From JANNRW01 sp031401815 (lineage in GTDB: Bacteria > Desulfobacterota > Desulfuromonadia > Geobacterales > DSM-12255): a DNA stretch of 18,179 nt. Positions within the stretch are counted from its first letter, which is position 1. Each line of letters begins with the position of its first letter. The notes below the pieces were generated by a model. That model saw only the letters and a list, made by a program, of their open reading frames with translations, ran no database searches and had not been told where the DNA came from. The stretch lies in NCBI GenBank assembly GCA_031401815.1, contig JANNRW010000108.1, positions 1-18,179 on the forward strand, written 5' to 3'. Both the position numbers and the translations under genes were made by a program. Shown piece after piece: positions 7,508-14,950 of the stretch.

Positions 7508-7664
7508 TGCCACGACATACAATTCAATTATCCTTTATCAAAGCCCGGTTGGCGCGGCTGCACTTGAAGTCAAGCTTCATCACGAGATAGCTTGGCTAAC
7601 TCAAAAGCAGATGGCGGAACTGTTCGGCAGGAACAGCGCCACTATTGGTTTAGTTCTAGGTTGA
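7497..7664 (+). pseudogene. RhuM-like virulence protein, N-terminal stub
   Basis: The frame reads TTYNSIILYQSPVGAAALEVKLHHEIAWLTQKQMAELFGRNSATIG and then a stop at 7662. The LYQS...LEVKLHHExxWLTQKQMAELF pattern is the conserved N-terminus of RhuM-family proteins, often found with mobile or defence genes. Only about 50 of the usual ~330 residues remain and no ATG, GTG or TTG is in frame upstream (ATC stands where a start would be expected). It is a decayed fragment. Confidence 0.65.
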
Positions 7665-7941
7665 ATAGTTACAGCCAGTATTCACTACTGTTCTGATACT
7701 GTAGCGGCTATACGCCGTGCTGCACCATCTTGCGCCATCGAGCTGCTTGTTACGGACTTTCAGGGGAAGATTGATAGCCTGAGAGTCGTACTGACAGCCG
7801 ACCGGATATATTAGGTCCGTCCCCGGACTTTACTCCATCCGCGATGGAGCCGATTACTTCCGCTCCCTGCAAAAGATAACCTTCTGATTATATCGATTTC
7901 TTCTCTGTACCTCTGTGTCTGGTTAAACAGTTTTTCTAGGT
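7665..7941. other. Gene-free region after the RhuM stub
   Basis: About 280 bp with no supportable gene. It contains two small hairpins: GTCCG/CGGAC at 7815-7828, and CTCCATC/GATGGAG around CGC at 7833-7849. A short open stretch reads LLVTDFQGKIDSLRVVLTADR; it looks like gene debris but I cannot assign it. The end is the 3' flank of mlaA, without a clear terminator. Confidence 0.5.
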
Positions 7942-8730
7942 TTATTGAAATTTATCCGGAGGAAGTTTGCCAGCTTCTATTTCGCGCTTCTGGTGGTTGA
8001 TGAATCGGACCATGTAGTATTCAAAGGGATAGCCGCTCTCAAAGTAGCGGAAACTCTGTAGATGGCGCATGTCGACTGCCTCCATGCCGGTTATTCCCGA
8101 GGCGATTGAGAATCCGTTATCTGTGTTGCCAAAAGGGTCTACAGCGGTGTAGATCCCGTATCTGATGCCTGTATCAATGGCGAGACCCCCTGCGTCACGC
8201 AGAGACGAGGGGCCAAAGAGCGGCAAAACCAGATAGGGGCCGGATTCAACCCCCCAGTAACCGAGTGTCTTGCCGAAATCCTGGTACTGTTGCTTCAATC
8301 CGAAGGTGGTCGCAGGATCGAAGAGGCCGCCAAGCCCGATGGTGCTGTTGGTTGCAAAGCGGCCAAGAGTCGTGATCGATTCTGTCCCTTTAAGTTGAAA
8401 CAGGCTGTTGGTGAGATTGCGAACCTCTCCCAGGTTGTTGAAGAAGCCGGAAACCCTTTTCTGGATAAAGGTGGGGGTGATAAACTCATACCCGTCTACC
8501 ACCGGTATGAAGAGGTATTTATCGAAGTAGAAGTTGAACTGGTACATAGTCCGGTTGAATCCTTCCCAGGGGTCAAAGACCTCGGCAAAGCTTTGATCCC
8601 TGAACTCGTTTATCGAGTGCCTCGCAGGCACCTCCGATTGGGTGTTTGACCAGGTCAGGGCGCATCCGTTAAGAGACAGTAACAGCATCAGGAAAATAAT
8701 TATTCTACAGGCCATGTTTCCCGTCATCAT
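7942..8730 (-). CDS. mlaA: MlaA-family outer-membrane lipoprotein (VacJ)
   Basis: MlaA is the outer-membrane component of the Mla system, which keeps phospholipids out of the outer leaflet by passing them back toward the inner membrane. The 262-residue precursor has a lipoprotein signal with lipobox LNGC (Cys23), slightly unusual in having Asn before the Gly. It is followed by the family hallmark DPWEGFNRTMYQFN, then FFNNLGEVRNLTN, GRFATNSTIGLGGLFDPA, FGKTLGYWGVESGPYLVLPLFGPSSLRD and the C-terminal YYMVRF region. AGGAGG precedes the ATG. It begins 12 bp after the stop of an exported hydrolase, so the two are probably one operon. The mlaBCDEF genes are not in the window. Confidence 0.95.
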   Translation of the reverse strand: MMTGNMACRIIIFLMLLLSLNGCALTWSNTQSEVPARHSINEFRDQSFAEVFDPWEGFNRTMYQFNFYFDKYLFIPVVDGYEFITPTFIQKRVSGFFNNLGEVRNLTNSLFQLKGTESITTLGRFATNSTIGLGGLFDPATTFGLKQQYQDFGKTLGYWGVESGPYLVLPLFGPSSLRDAGGLAIDTGIRYGIYTAVDPFGNTDNGFSIASGITGMEAVDMRHLQSFRYFESGYPFEYYMVRFINHQKREIEAGKLPPDKFQ

Positions 8731-8742
8731 CGCATCTTCCTC

Positions 8743-10056
8743 CTATTTGAAAAAAGCGACCATGTAGGCCAGGTTGTCCTTGTACTCAAGGTTGCCAAGA
8801 TGGCCGCCGCGAGGGTAGATCTTCGCCCGTTCGCCGAAAAGTTTACGCAGGTAGTCAAGTTCATCCCTGGTCAGGATAAAATCGTTTTCATTGGTCATTA
8901 CCCCGAACTTGGCTGATGACTTCAGGTACTCCTCAATGCTTTTCAGGCTCATGGAATCTATAAGCGCCTGCCTGGTAAGTCCCGGCCTCTCCTTTTGAAA
9001 ATGGGGAAAAAAGTACTCGTTGAAATAGTCGAAGAAACTTAAATGGGTGGAGACCAGGAAATAGTCGAACAGAGAGTCGGTGGTGCTCAGTACCCGGTTT
9101 TTAGGCACAACATAGCCACTGTTGGTCATTACATCAGAGGAGAAGATCATGCCTGCCAGATTGATCCGGTAAGTGAGTCCGATAAGACCTGCTGTCTCTT
9201 CCCTGGAGAAGAGTTTCTCCGTATAAATCGAGTAGAGGAAGTCATCGTTGATCGCGACAAAATTGCCGTAACGATAGAATTCACTGAACCTTGACAGCAT
9301 CTTGTTGAAAAAGATCCCTTGTTTCTTTCCACCTCCGGGGATCTGTTTCAAAAGATCCTCGATTCTTGCTGCCGAGCTGTAAATGCTTACAGGCGGATTA
9401 ATCATCAAAACCTTTTTAAAATTGAATACCTGTCTCTCTTCGTCCAGCTTTGCAATAAAAGCGGCCTGACTTCCTCCCAGGCTGTAGCCGCAGAGGTGGA
9501 AGGTTGAGACCTCAATGTCACCTGCTACCTTTATCCAGGCGGCTTCCATGGCGCGATACATGTCGTTGGCGTCCTCGACCATGTCACCGGGGATGCGGCT
9601 TTGTGATGCGGAGATGATAAAATTTGCATTCGTTGGTGAGGGGAGGGTGATGACATGAAAACCGGCCTGGTGCAGAGCCTTCATCATGGTCAATATCTTG
9701 GTGGAGTTATTGCTGGCACCGGAACCGGCGATCAGAAAGACCAGCGGAGCCTTCTTTTCCTGGTAGGCCAGAGTGCAGCGCAGTCCCTCGTCGTAAAAGA
9801 AAACAGGTGGTTTAAGTCGCTTGGGAATGACATCCAGTACCAGCTGCCGGGTGCTTGTCTTACCGGGGAATTCAGGTATTAGGCTTGCCGGGGTTCCGAG
9901 AATGGTAGCTTCATAAGAGCCCGGTATCGGGTAGCCGTAACCGTCATCTGAAGCCAGGCTCGTGACGGGCAGCATAAGGAGAGATACGAAGAGAAGGTAT
10001 AAGGTTTTAAGGCTGAAGGTTGAAGGCTGAAGATTATTCGAACAAATACTCACCAT
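8743..10056 (-). CDS. Exported alpha/beta-fold serine hydrolase
   Basis: A protein of 437 residues with a signal peptide (TLYLLFVSLLMLPVTSLA|SDDGYG). Visible fold elements are the strand and oxyanion-like loop LVFLIAGSGASN, the nucleophile elbow GYSLGG (Ser192 from this start), and a C-terminal RGGHLGNL likely to hold the catalytic His. The substrate is unknown; esterase or lipase activity is a reasonable inference. The start is taken as ATG 10056 because GGGAG lies seven bases before it. ATG 10104 is in frame but has a poor ribosome-binding site and would put 16 more residues before the signal. The n-region of the signal (LQPSTFSLKT) is encoded by a degenerate TTCARCC heptamer array. The mlaA start lies 12 bp downstream, suggesting a joint envelope-lipid role. 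Confidence 0.85.
   Translation of the reverse strand: MVSICSNNLQPSTFSLKTLYLLFVSLLMLPVTSLASDDGYGYPIPGSYEATILGTPASLIPEFPGKTSTRQLVLDVIPKRLKPPVFFYDEGLRCTLAYQEKKAPLVFLIAGSGASNNSTKILTMMKALHQAGFHVITLPSPTNANFIISASQSRIPGDMVEDANDMYRAMEAAWIKVAGDIEVSTFHLCGYSLGGSQAAFIAKLDEERQVFNFKKVLMINPPVSIYSSAARIEDLLKQIPGGGKKQGIFFNKMLSRFSEFYRYGNFVAINDDFLYSIYTEKLFSREETAGLIGLTYRINLAGMIFSSDVMTNSGYVVPKNRVLSTTDSLFDYFLVSTHLSFFDYFNEYFFPHFQKERPGLTRQALIDSMSLKSIEEYLKSSAKFGVMTNENDFILTRDELDYLRKLFGERAKIYPRGGHLGNLEYKDNLAYMVAFFK
10002..10033. repeat. TTCARCC heptamer array inside the hydrolase signal sequence
   Basis: On the minus strand the units TTCAGCC, TTCAACC, TTCAGCC and a decayed TTAAAAC follow each other with a seven-base period. 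They lie within the codons for LQPSTFSLKT. Related heptamers (TTCACTC) occupy 10113-10161. Confidence 0.6.
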
Positions 10057-10112
10057 AACTGGTCTCCCGACACAAATATTCTTCACTGTTTCGCTGATTG
10101 TCATCTGCTTTT

Positions 10113-10161
10113 TTCACCATTCACGCTTCACTCTTCACTCTTCACTCTTCACCCTTCACTC
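10113..10161. repeat. Seven tandem TTCACNN heptamers
   Basis: On the + strand the units are TTCACCA, TTCACGC, TTCACTC three times, TTCACCC and TTCACTC, without gaps. The array abuts the stop codon of the HD-GYP gene at 10162 and forms nearly half of the 105 bp gap to the hydrolase start. Confidence 0.85.
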
Positions 10162-11229
10162 TTAAACCGTGTATGCCTCGAAGATCTCGCGAAACCTCTT
10201 CTCGTGCTGCTTGAATGTGGCACTGATAGCCGGGTCAAAATGCACAGGCTGGGTGCGGTTATCACCCTCTGAAATGATCTCCAGAGTCTTGGGGTGGTCG
10301 AAAGCCGCTTTGTAGGGGCGCTTGCTGCGCAGAGCGTCGTAGATATCGCAGATATACATGATCCGAGCAGCCAAAGGGATCTCCTCACCCTTCTTCCCCT
10401 CCGGATAACCACTACCGTCCCAGGACTCATGATGATTAAGGGCAATTTCGGCGCCCATCCTGAGATAGGGAGATTTGCTGGTTCCGAGGATTTTAGCTCC
10501 AATGACCGTGTGTCCTTTCATGACTGTCCATTCCTCCGGCGTGAGCCCGCTCGGTTTGAGAAGAACATGATCAGGGATACCAATCTTGCCGATATCATGC
10601 ATAGGACTTGCAAAGATTATCCTGTCGATAAAATCTGGTTCAAGCCCCAGTAACCTGGATAATTCCCGGCAGTAATTACTGATCCGCTGCACGTGAGAGC
10701 CAGTGTCTTCATCTTTATGTTCAGCCGCCCGCACCATAGTGAAAATAGTATCCTGATAACTTGTCTGCAAGTCGGCGGTTCTCTCCTGTACCCTTTGCTC
10801 CAGGAACTCGTTATGATTATGCAGCTCCTTATGCAACAGACGCACTTCGAGCATGTTGTGAACTCGCACGAGCACTTCGGTCAGGTCAAACGGCTTGCTG
10901 ATGAAATCTTTCGCGCCGACCTGAAGGGCGTGCAGCTTGTGTTCCGGTTCGGCAGTGATGACAATCACCGGAAGATAACCCTCAGGTTCAATTTCATTCA
11001 GCCCTGCCATTACCTGGAACCCGTCCATACCTGGCATCTGGAGGTCTAGAAGAATAAGATCGTAATGGTGTTGACGATGCCGTTCGCAGACCTCAAGAGG
11101 GTTCATCGTTGAAGAGATGGCAGTATAGCCCGCAGTGACCAGCATCCGCACGAGTAGTTGAACATTAACCAGCAGATCGTCAACAATCAGGATGTTGGCA
11201 TTAAGAATGTCGGACTTGGATATGATCAT
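10162..11229 (-). CDS. HD-GYP domain response regulator (predicted c-di-GMP phosphodiesterase)
   Basis: A 355-residue response regulator. The receiver domain (about residues 10-130) has the acidic pair VDD, phospho-acceptor Asp62 (LILLDLQMPG) and Lys112 (FISKPF). A coiled linker (about 131-160) leads to an HD-GYP domain with His211-Asp212 (MHDIGKIGIPD), His240, HH266-267 and the GYP motif at 274-276 followed by EEIPLAARI. All metal-binding residues are present, so hydrolysis of cyclic di-GMP is predicted. The start ATG 11229 has AGGAA upstream. A longer frame to 11313 only translates the octamer array (NSSTTQHFNSLTTQ) and is rejected. It lies downstream of the hybrid kinase, which is its likely phosphodonor. 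Confidence 0.95.
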   Translation of the reverse strand: MIISKSDILNANILIVDDLLVNVQLLVRMLVTAGYTAISSTMNPLEVCERHRQHHYDLILLDLQMPGMDGFQVMAGLNEIEPEGYLPVIVITAEPEHKLHALQVGAKDFISKPFDLTEVLVRVHNMLEVRLLHKELHNHNEFLEQRVQERTADLQTSYQDTIFTMVRAAEHKDEDTGSHVQRISNYCRELSRLLGLEPDFIDRIIFASPMHDIGKIGIPDHVLLKPSGLTPEEWTVMKGHTVIGAKILGTSKSPYLRMGAEIALNHHESWDGSGYPEGKKGEEIPLAARIMYICDIYDALRSKRPYKAAFDHPKTLEIISEGDNRTQPVHFDPAISATFKQHEKRFREIFEAYTV

Positions 11230-11255
11230 GGCAGGTTCCTGTATGGTTAAATCTG

Positions 11256-11403
11256 GTTGAGTTGTTAAGCTGTTGAAATGTTGAGTTGTTGAGCTGTTCA
11301 GAAAACAGTACAATCAGTTAATGAGTTAATCAGTTCATCTGTTCAACGGTTCAACATTTCAACATTTCAACAGTTCAACAGTTCAACGTTTCAACCCTTC
11401 AAC
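11256..11403. repeat. Inverted pair of octamer arrays between the kinase and HD-GYP genes
   Basis: Left arm 11256-11303: six octamers of the form GTTGANNT (GTTGAGTT, GTTAAGCT, GTTGAAAT, GTTGAGTT, GTTGAGCT, GTTCAGAA). Right arm 11316-11403: eleven octamers of the complementary form NNTTCAAC (AGTTAATG and AGTTAATC decayed, then TGTTCAAC through CCTTCAAC). The two arms can fold into one long imperfect hairpin. The array fills nearly the whole 169 bp intergenic space and reaches into the last codon and stop of the kinase gene. Confidence 0.85.
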
Positions 11404-13915
11404 ATTTAAAAATATTAGTATTTTTCAGAGCCTGATCCAGCGCTTCCATGAACTGATCGACTTTGATCGGTTTAGTGAGATAACGAAAAAATCCGGCAAT
11501 CAGACCCCTTTCGATGTCCAGGGGCATGGCATTTGCGCTTATGGCAACGACCGGAATCTGCATCGTGATCGGGTCTGCTCTGAGTAGTTTCATTGCTTCA
11601 AATCCGTTGATGTCCGGCAGATTGATGTCCATCAGGATCACATCCGGTCGGGATTTGCGCGCTATCTTGATACCACTATGCCCGTTTAAAGCTGTTAACA
11701 GACGAATATCAGGGTGCCTGGCGATAATCTGCTCTATCAGCTTCAGATTCGCCGGGTTATCCTCCACATAGAGCACAGTATATAAACGCTCTCCACGTGG
11801 CAGAAGCGGCTGAACAAATTCTCCTGGATTGGAGTCATCCATTGGAATATGAGGCTCGGAAACCGCGATAAGCTCGAACCAGAAGACGCTCCCTTCCCCG
11901 ACAGTGCTTTCAACGCCGACTATCCCCCCCATCAATTCGACAAGACGTTTGGCCACAACGAGGCCGATACCGGTCCCCTCTTCGCCTCCGGCTTCCTGCC
12001 CCAGACGATTGAAGGCCTGGAAAAGCTGAGCCAGCTGTTCCGGATTCAGTCCTGCCCCGGAGTCACGGATGCTCACGCGAATCCGTCCCGGAGAAATCTC
12101 GTAGCATCTGACTTCAACTGTACCCTGCTCCAGATTGTATTTGATAGCATTGGAAAGCAGGTTGATAATTACCTGCTTTAACCTGGTACGATCAGCTCTG
12201 ACAAAACAGGGAATCATGAAATCCGGAAAAGAGATTCTGATACGACGCTGTTGCGCCTGCGGCTCTATCATCCCCTGGCATTCAAGCATCACTTCAGCCA
12301 GAGACACAGGCTCTTCCGACATCGCTATCTGTCTGGACTCTACCTTCGCAAGATCGAGGATCTCGTTAATCAGTGTCAAAAGATGCCATCCGGCTTTCAG
12401 AATCTGAGCCAGACTTTCGGTTTGGGATTTCGTTGGCGGAGGGGAATCAGACTCCATCAACTGGGCGAACCCGAGGATGGCATTGAGCGGGCTACGCAGC
12501 TCATGGCTCATGCTGGAAAGGAAATCAGACTTGGCAAGGTTGGCTTTTTCTGCCAAGGTAGTGGCGCTCTCCAGCTGGTCGTTCTTTTCCTGTAATACCT
12601 GATCGAGGCGTTTCCGTTCTGTAACATCTCGCGCCGCAGCAAAAACCCCCTGAAGTTTTCTGTCCCTGTCGTAGAAGGTGGTTGCATTGAACGAGACCAC
12701 TGTTTCCATGCCGTCCCTGGCCCGGGCTGTAAGTTCGTAATTGGTAACCTTTTTTTCACTCAGCACCAGTTTGATACTTGTCTCGGCTCGTTCCGGGTCG
12801 GTGAAGTAGTTCTTGAACGGTGCGCCGATCAGCTCATCTCGTGTGCAGCCGGTCAGCACCTCCATCTGTTTGTTGACATCTGTGATGATACCGGATGGAT
12901 CAGTGGTCATGATAGCATCGATGTTACATTCAAACAGGGAGCGGGTGTAAAACTGATGGTCACGCAGCCGCTGGCTGAGCATCTTCTGTTCTGACTCGAT
13001 CTCTTTGCGAGCGGTATTGTCAGTACCTATAAGCAGGAAACCGATGATTGATTCCTGCTCGTCGCGCAGGGCCGTAACTGACACGACAGCCGGGAAGCGG
13101 CTGCCATCCTTGCGGATATAGGTCAACTCGTAAATATCTTCGATTCCGCGGGATGCTTTGAAGACCAGAGCTTCAAAGCCCGGTGAAATAGGGGTGCCGA
13201 TCTCGACACTGAGCGTTTTGGCGCGTGCTATCAGCTCCTGGGGGTCTGAAATGTCAGCCGGAGTGATCTTGTTCATTACTTCGGCAGCTGTGTAGCCCAG
13301 CATCCGCTCTGCGCCTACATTAAATATCTGGATGACCCCCTTGGCGTCAGTGGCGATGCTGGAGAAGTTGGCGCTGTTGAAAATAGCACTCTGCAATGCC
13401 CCTGCTTTACGAAGCGCCTCTTCAGCCTGTTTGCGAGCGGTATTATCAGTGCCTATCAGCAGATAGCCGATTATGGCTTCCTGTTCGTCGCGCAGTGCCG
13501 TGACAGACACGACAGCCGGGAAGCGGCTGCCGTCCTTTCGGATATAGGTCAACTCGTAGATGTCTTCAATCCCACGCAAAGCCTTGAATACCAGGGCTTC
13601 GAAACCGGGAGAAATCGGGGTGCCGAGCTCGATACTCAGCGCTTCCGCGCGAGCTACCACTTCCTGTGGATCTGAAATGTCAGCCGGAGTGATCTTGTTC
13701 ATTACTTCGGCAGCAGTGTACCCCAGCATCTTTTCGGCACCGACATTGAAGATCTGGATGACCCCGTTTGCATCGGTGGCGATACTGGAAAAATTGGCGC
13801 TGTTAAAAATTGCGTTCTGCAATGCCCCTGCTTTGAGCAGGGCTGCTTCGCTTCTGGTTTCTCCGTTACTGATGGAGCCAGCAGAAACATTTTTTACTGA
13901 AGCTTTACTGCACAT
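11399..13915 (-). CDS. Hybrid sensor histidine kinase with three PAS domains and a C-terminal receiver
   Basis: An 838-residue predicted cytoplasmic kinase with no transmembrane segment. In order: a short N-terminus; two nearly identical PAS/PAC units (residues 23-164 and 165-306); a third, different PAS (about 315-440, FECNIDAIMTTDPSG ... FAAARDVTERKR); a short coiled coil; HisKA with His471 (FLSSMSHELRSPLN); HATPase with the N box NLLSNAIKYN and glycine boxes DSGAGL and GTGIGL; and a receiver with Asp763 (VILMDINLPD) and a Lys in YLTKPIK. All phosphotransfer residues are present. The start ATG 13915 has AGGGAG at a good distance. It lies 23 bp after a 43-residue membrane-peptide gene and before the HD-GYP regulator, suggesting a kinase-to-c-di-GMP relay. 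The signal sensed is unknown. Confidence 0.95.
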   Translation of the reverse strand: MCSKASVKNVSAGSISNGETRSEAALLKAGALQNAIFNSANFSSIATDANGVIQIFNVGAEKMLGYTAAEVMNKITPADISDPQEVVARAEALSIELGTPISPGFEALVFKALRGIEDIYELTYIRKDGSRFPAVVSVTALRDEQEAIIGYLLIGTDNTARKQAEEALRKAGALQSAIFNSANFSSIATDAKGVIQIFNVGAERMLGYTAAEVMNKITPADISDPQELIARAKTLSVEIGTPISPGFEALVFKASRGIEDIYELTYIRKDGSRFPAVVSVTALRDEQESIIGFLLIGTDNTARKEIESEQKMLSQRLRDHQFYTRSLFECNIDAIMTTDPSGIITDVNKQMEVLTGCTRDELIGAPFKNYFTDPERAETSIKLVLSEKKVTNYELTARARDGMETVVSFNATTFYDRDRKLQGVFAAARDVTERKRLDQVLQEKNDQLESATTLAEKANLAKSDFLSSMSHELRSPLNAILGFAQLMESDSPPPTKSQTESLAQILKAGWHLLTLINEILDLAKVESRQIAMSEEPVSLAEVMLECQGMIEPQAQQRRIRISFPDFMIPCFVRADRTRLKQVIINLLSNAIKYNLEQGTVEVRCYEISPGRIRVSIRDSGAGLNPEQLAQLFQAFNRLGQEAGGEEGTGIGLVVAKRLVELMGGIVGVESTVGEGSVFWFELIAVSEPHIPMDDSNPGEFVQPLLPRGERLYTVLYVEDNPANLKLIEQIIARHPDIRLLTALNGHSGIKIARKSRPDVILMDINLPDINGFEAMKLLRADPITMQIPVVAISANAMPLDIERGLIAGFFRYLTKPIKVDQFMEALDQALKNTNIFKC
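12998..13849 (-). repeat. Tandem duplication of a 426 bp PAS-PAC unit within the kinase gene
   Basis: Codons 23-164 (13849-13424) and 165-306 (13423-12998) encode the same 142-residue unit. Between KAGALQ and GTDNTARK I count 12 amino-acid differences over about 131 positions, mostly conservative, while many third codon positions differ. The offset is exactly 426 bp, so the frame is preserved. Confidence 0.9.
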
Positions 13916-13938
13916 GATTTATCTCCCTGAATCCATTC

Positions 13939-14070
13939 CTATATCTTACGATTTTTCTTCATGAACATCTTTCTGAACAAGACAACTACAACTACCAGAA
14001 TGGCGAGGACTGCCCAGATTGTCATACTTCCGCCACTCAGCATGTTCATCCATCCTTCAGACTGGTTCAT
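13939..14070 (-). CDS. 43-residue single-pass membrane peptide between usp and the kinase
   Basis: A short reading frame with an ATG at 14070 preceded by AAAAGGAG seven bases upstream, ending TAG at 13939. The peptide begins MNQSEGWMNMLSGGSMTIW, has one hydrophobic helix (WAVLAILVVVVVLF) and ends in a strongly basic tail (RKMFMKKNRKI), predicting N-out/C-in orientation. Its start overlaps the last codons of usp by 14 bp and its stop is 23 bp before the kinase start, a spacing that implies one operon and translational coupling. I do not recognise a family. A role as a membrane anchor or sensor partner for the otherwise soluble kinase or Usp is speculation. Confidence 0.7.
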   Translation of the reverse strand: MNQSEGWMNMLSGGSMTIWAVLAILVVVVVLFRKMFMKKNRKI

Positions 14071-14557
14071 CACAAAGCTCCTTTTCTTTCGACAGCACAG
14101 CCCCCGGTTCATTTTTCACCAGCAGGATCGAACATGGCATTCTGCGGATCAAGGCATCGTTTTCTCCCCCGAAAAGTGCATGCTCAAGAAATCCTTCTTC
14201 CTGAGCAAGCATTACAATCAGGTCTATACTCTTTTCCCCGACTACCTTGACAATCTCATCGACCGAATCGCGATCACTGATCAGCTCATTTATCGGAAAT
14301 CCAACCTGAATCTCTCTCTTTATGATGCTGGCCAGCTGTTCTTTTCCCTCCTGGAGAGAGTTAAAGTAATTTATATACTCTTCTTCGGGAAATACTCCCG
14401 GTGCATTCACGGCCATCATTTCGACAGGATTGGAAACAAAATGCAGTACCGTAAGTTTCGCATTGAACATGCGAGCGAGAGAGATCCCGTAGTGAAGGGC
14501 ATTTTGACTGAATGGGATCATTCTGCTGACAACAAGAATCTGTTTTATATTTTCCAT
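14057..14557 (-). CDS. Universal stress protein (UspA family)
   Basis: A 166-residue single-domain Usp. It opens with the family strand KQILVVSRMIPFSQNALHYGISLARMFNAKLTVLHFV and ends with IDLIVMLAQEEGFLEHALFGGENDALIRRMPCSILLVKN. The nucleotide-binding loop, normally G-x2-G-x9-G-(S/T), is degenerate: Ala replaces the first Gly and there is no Ser/Thr after the last, so ATP binding is doubtful. GAGGT lies before the ATG. It is the first gene of the run usp, 43-aa peptide, hybrid kinase, HD-GYP regulator on the minus strand. Upstream lies repeat module A, shared with the neighbouring transporter. Confidence 0.92.
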   Translation of the reverse strand: MENIKQILVVSRMIPFSQNALHYGISLARMFNAKLTVLHFVSNPVEMMAVNAPGVFPEEEYINYFNSLQEGKEQLASIIKREIQVGFPINELISDRDSVDEIVKVVGEKSIDLIVMLAQEEGFLEHALFGGENDALIRRMPCSILLVKNEPGAVLSKEKELCDEPV

Positions 14558-14581
14558 TTTTTACCTCAATTAGTTTGTATT

Positions 14582-14929
14582 TATTCAGCGTTTCAAGCCG
14601 CCGTTGGTGGCCATGTATCAAAAAGTAACTTACCGGTAGTTATTCATGAGATAGAGATAGAGATAGAGATAAAAAATGGTCTTTCTGCTTTTTCTATTTC
14701 TATTTCTCTTTCTCTATCTCTTTCTTTCAGCTATTCAGCGTTTCAAGCCGCCGTTGGGGCTGACAATTGTTATTATTTTCCTGAATCGCAACTAACATGC
14801 CAGAGAATTCAGGTGGGTTCTGAAAGTTCAAGAGTCTGATAACGTTGAAGAAAATGAAAGAAGACTATAAATGTGAAGGGAATGCCGTCAGCTTTATCTG
14901 TCGCATTTAACATAACCACAGTATATGAC
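14582..14929. repeat. Leader module A: gene-free region upstream of usp with a hexamer array
   Basis: Nearly all of the gap 14558-14950 is a non-coding module that also occurs at 16221-16550. Shared landmarks in the same order: a 26-base block (14582-14607 and again 14732-14757, beginning TATTCAGCG), a block containing GGTAGTTATTCATGAG (14628-14650), ATCGCAACTAACATGCCAGA (~14785), CTGATAACG (~14837) and CATTTAACATAACCACAG followed by TATATGAC (~14903-14929). The array GAGATA x4 (14648-14671) with its pyrimidine counterpart (to 14730), plus the second 26-base block, appears inserted in the middle. No gene or riboswitch could be identified. Confidence 0.75.
14648..14730. repeat. GAGATA hexamer array and inverted pyrimidine arm (array A)
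   Basis: Four perfect GAGATA units at 14648-14671, an A-rich loop, then pyrimidine hexamers of the TTTCTA / TTTCTC / TATCTC type to about 14730. The purine and pyrimidine arms are complementary and could form a long hairpin or a mirror-type structure. Confidence 0.85.
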
Positions 14930-14950
14930 GGGGGTGAATCTGCATGCCAG

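Noticed and set aside
11230..11313. N-terminal extension of the HD-GYP regulator
   Set aside because: It translates the octamer array; ATG 11229 has a ribosome-binding site and begins the normal receiver domain.
10002..11403. Heptamer and octamer arrays as a CRISPR
   Set aside because: Units are 7-8 bases with no spacers of constant length and there are no cas genes; they are short-period tandem repeats.
14648..14730. Hexamer hairpin as a rho-independent terminator
   Set aside because: The arms are AT/purine-pyrimidine repeats without a GC-rich stem or a following T tract in the right place.
13961..14839. 292-codon + strand frame running over usp and the hexamer array
   Set aside because: Antisense to usp and its C-terminal part is a translated microsatellite (repeated EIEIEI and SLSLSF); not a real protein.
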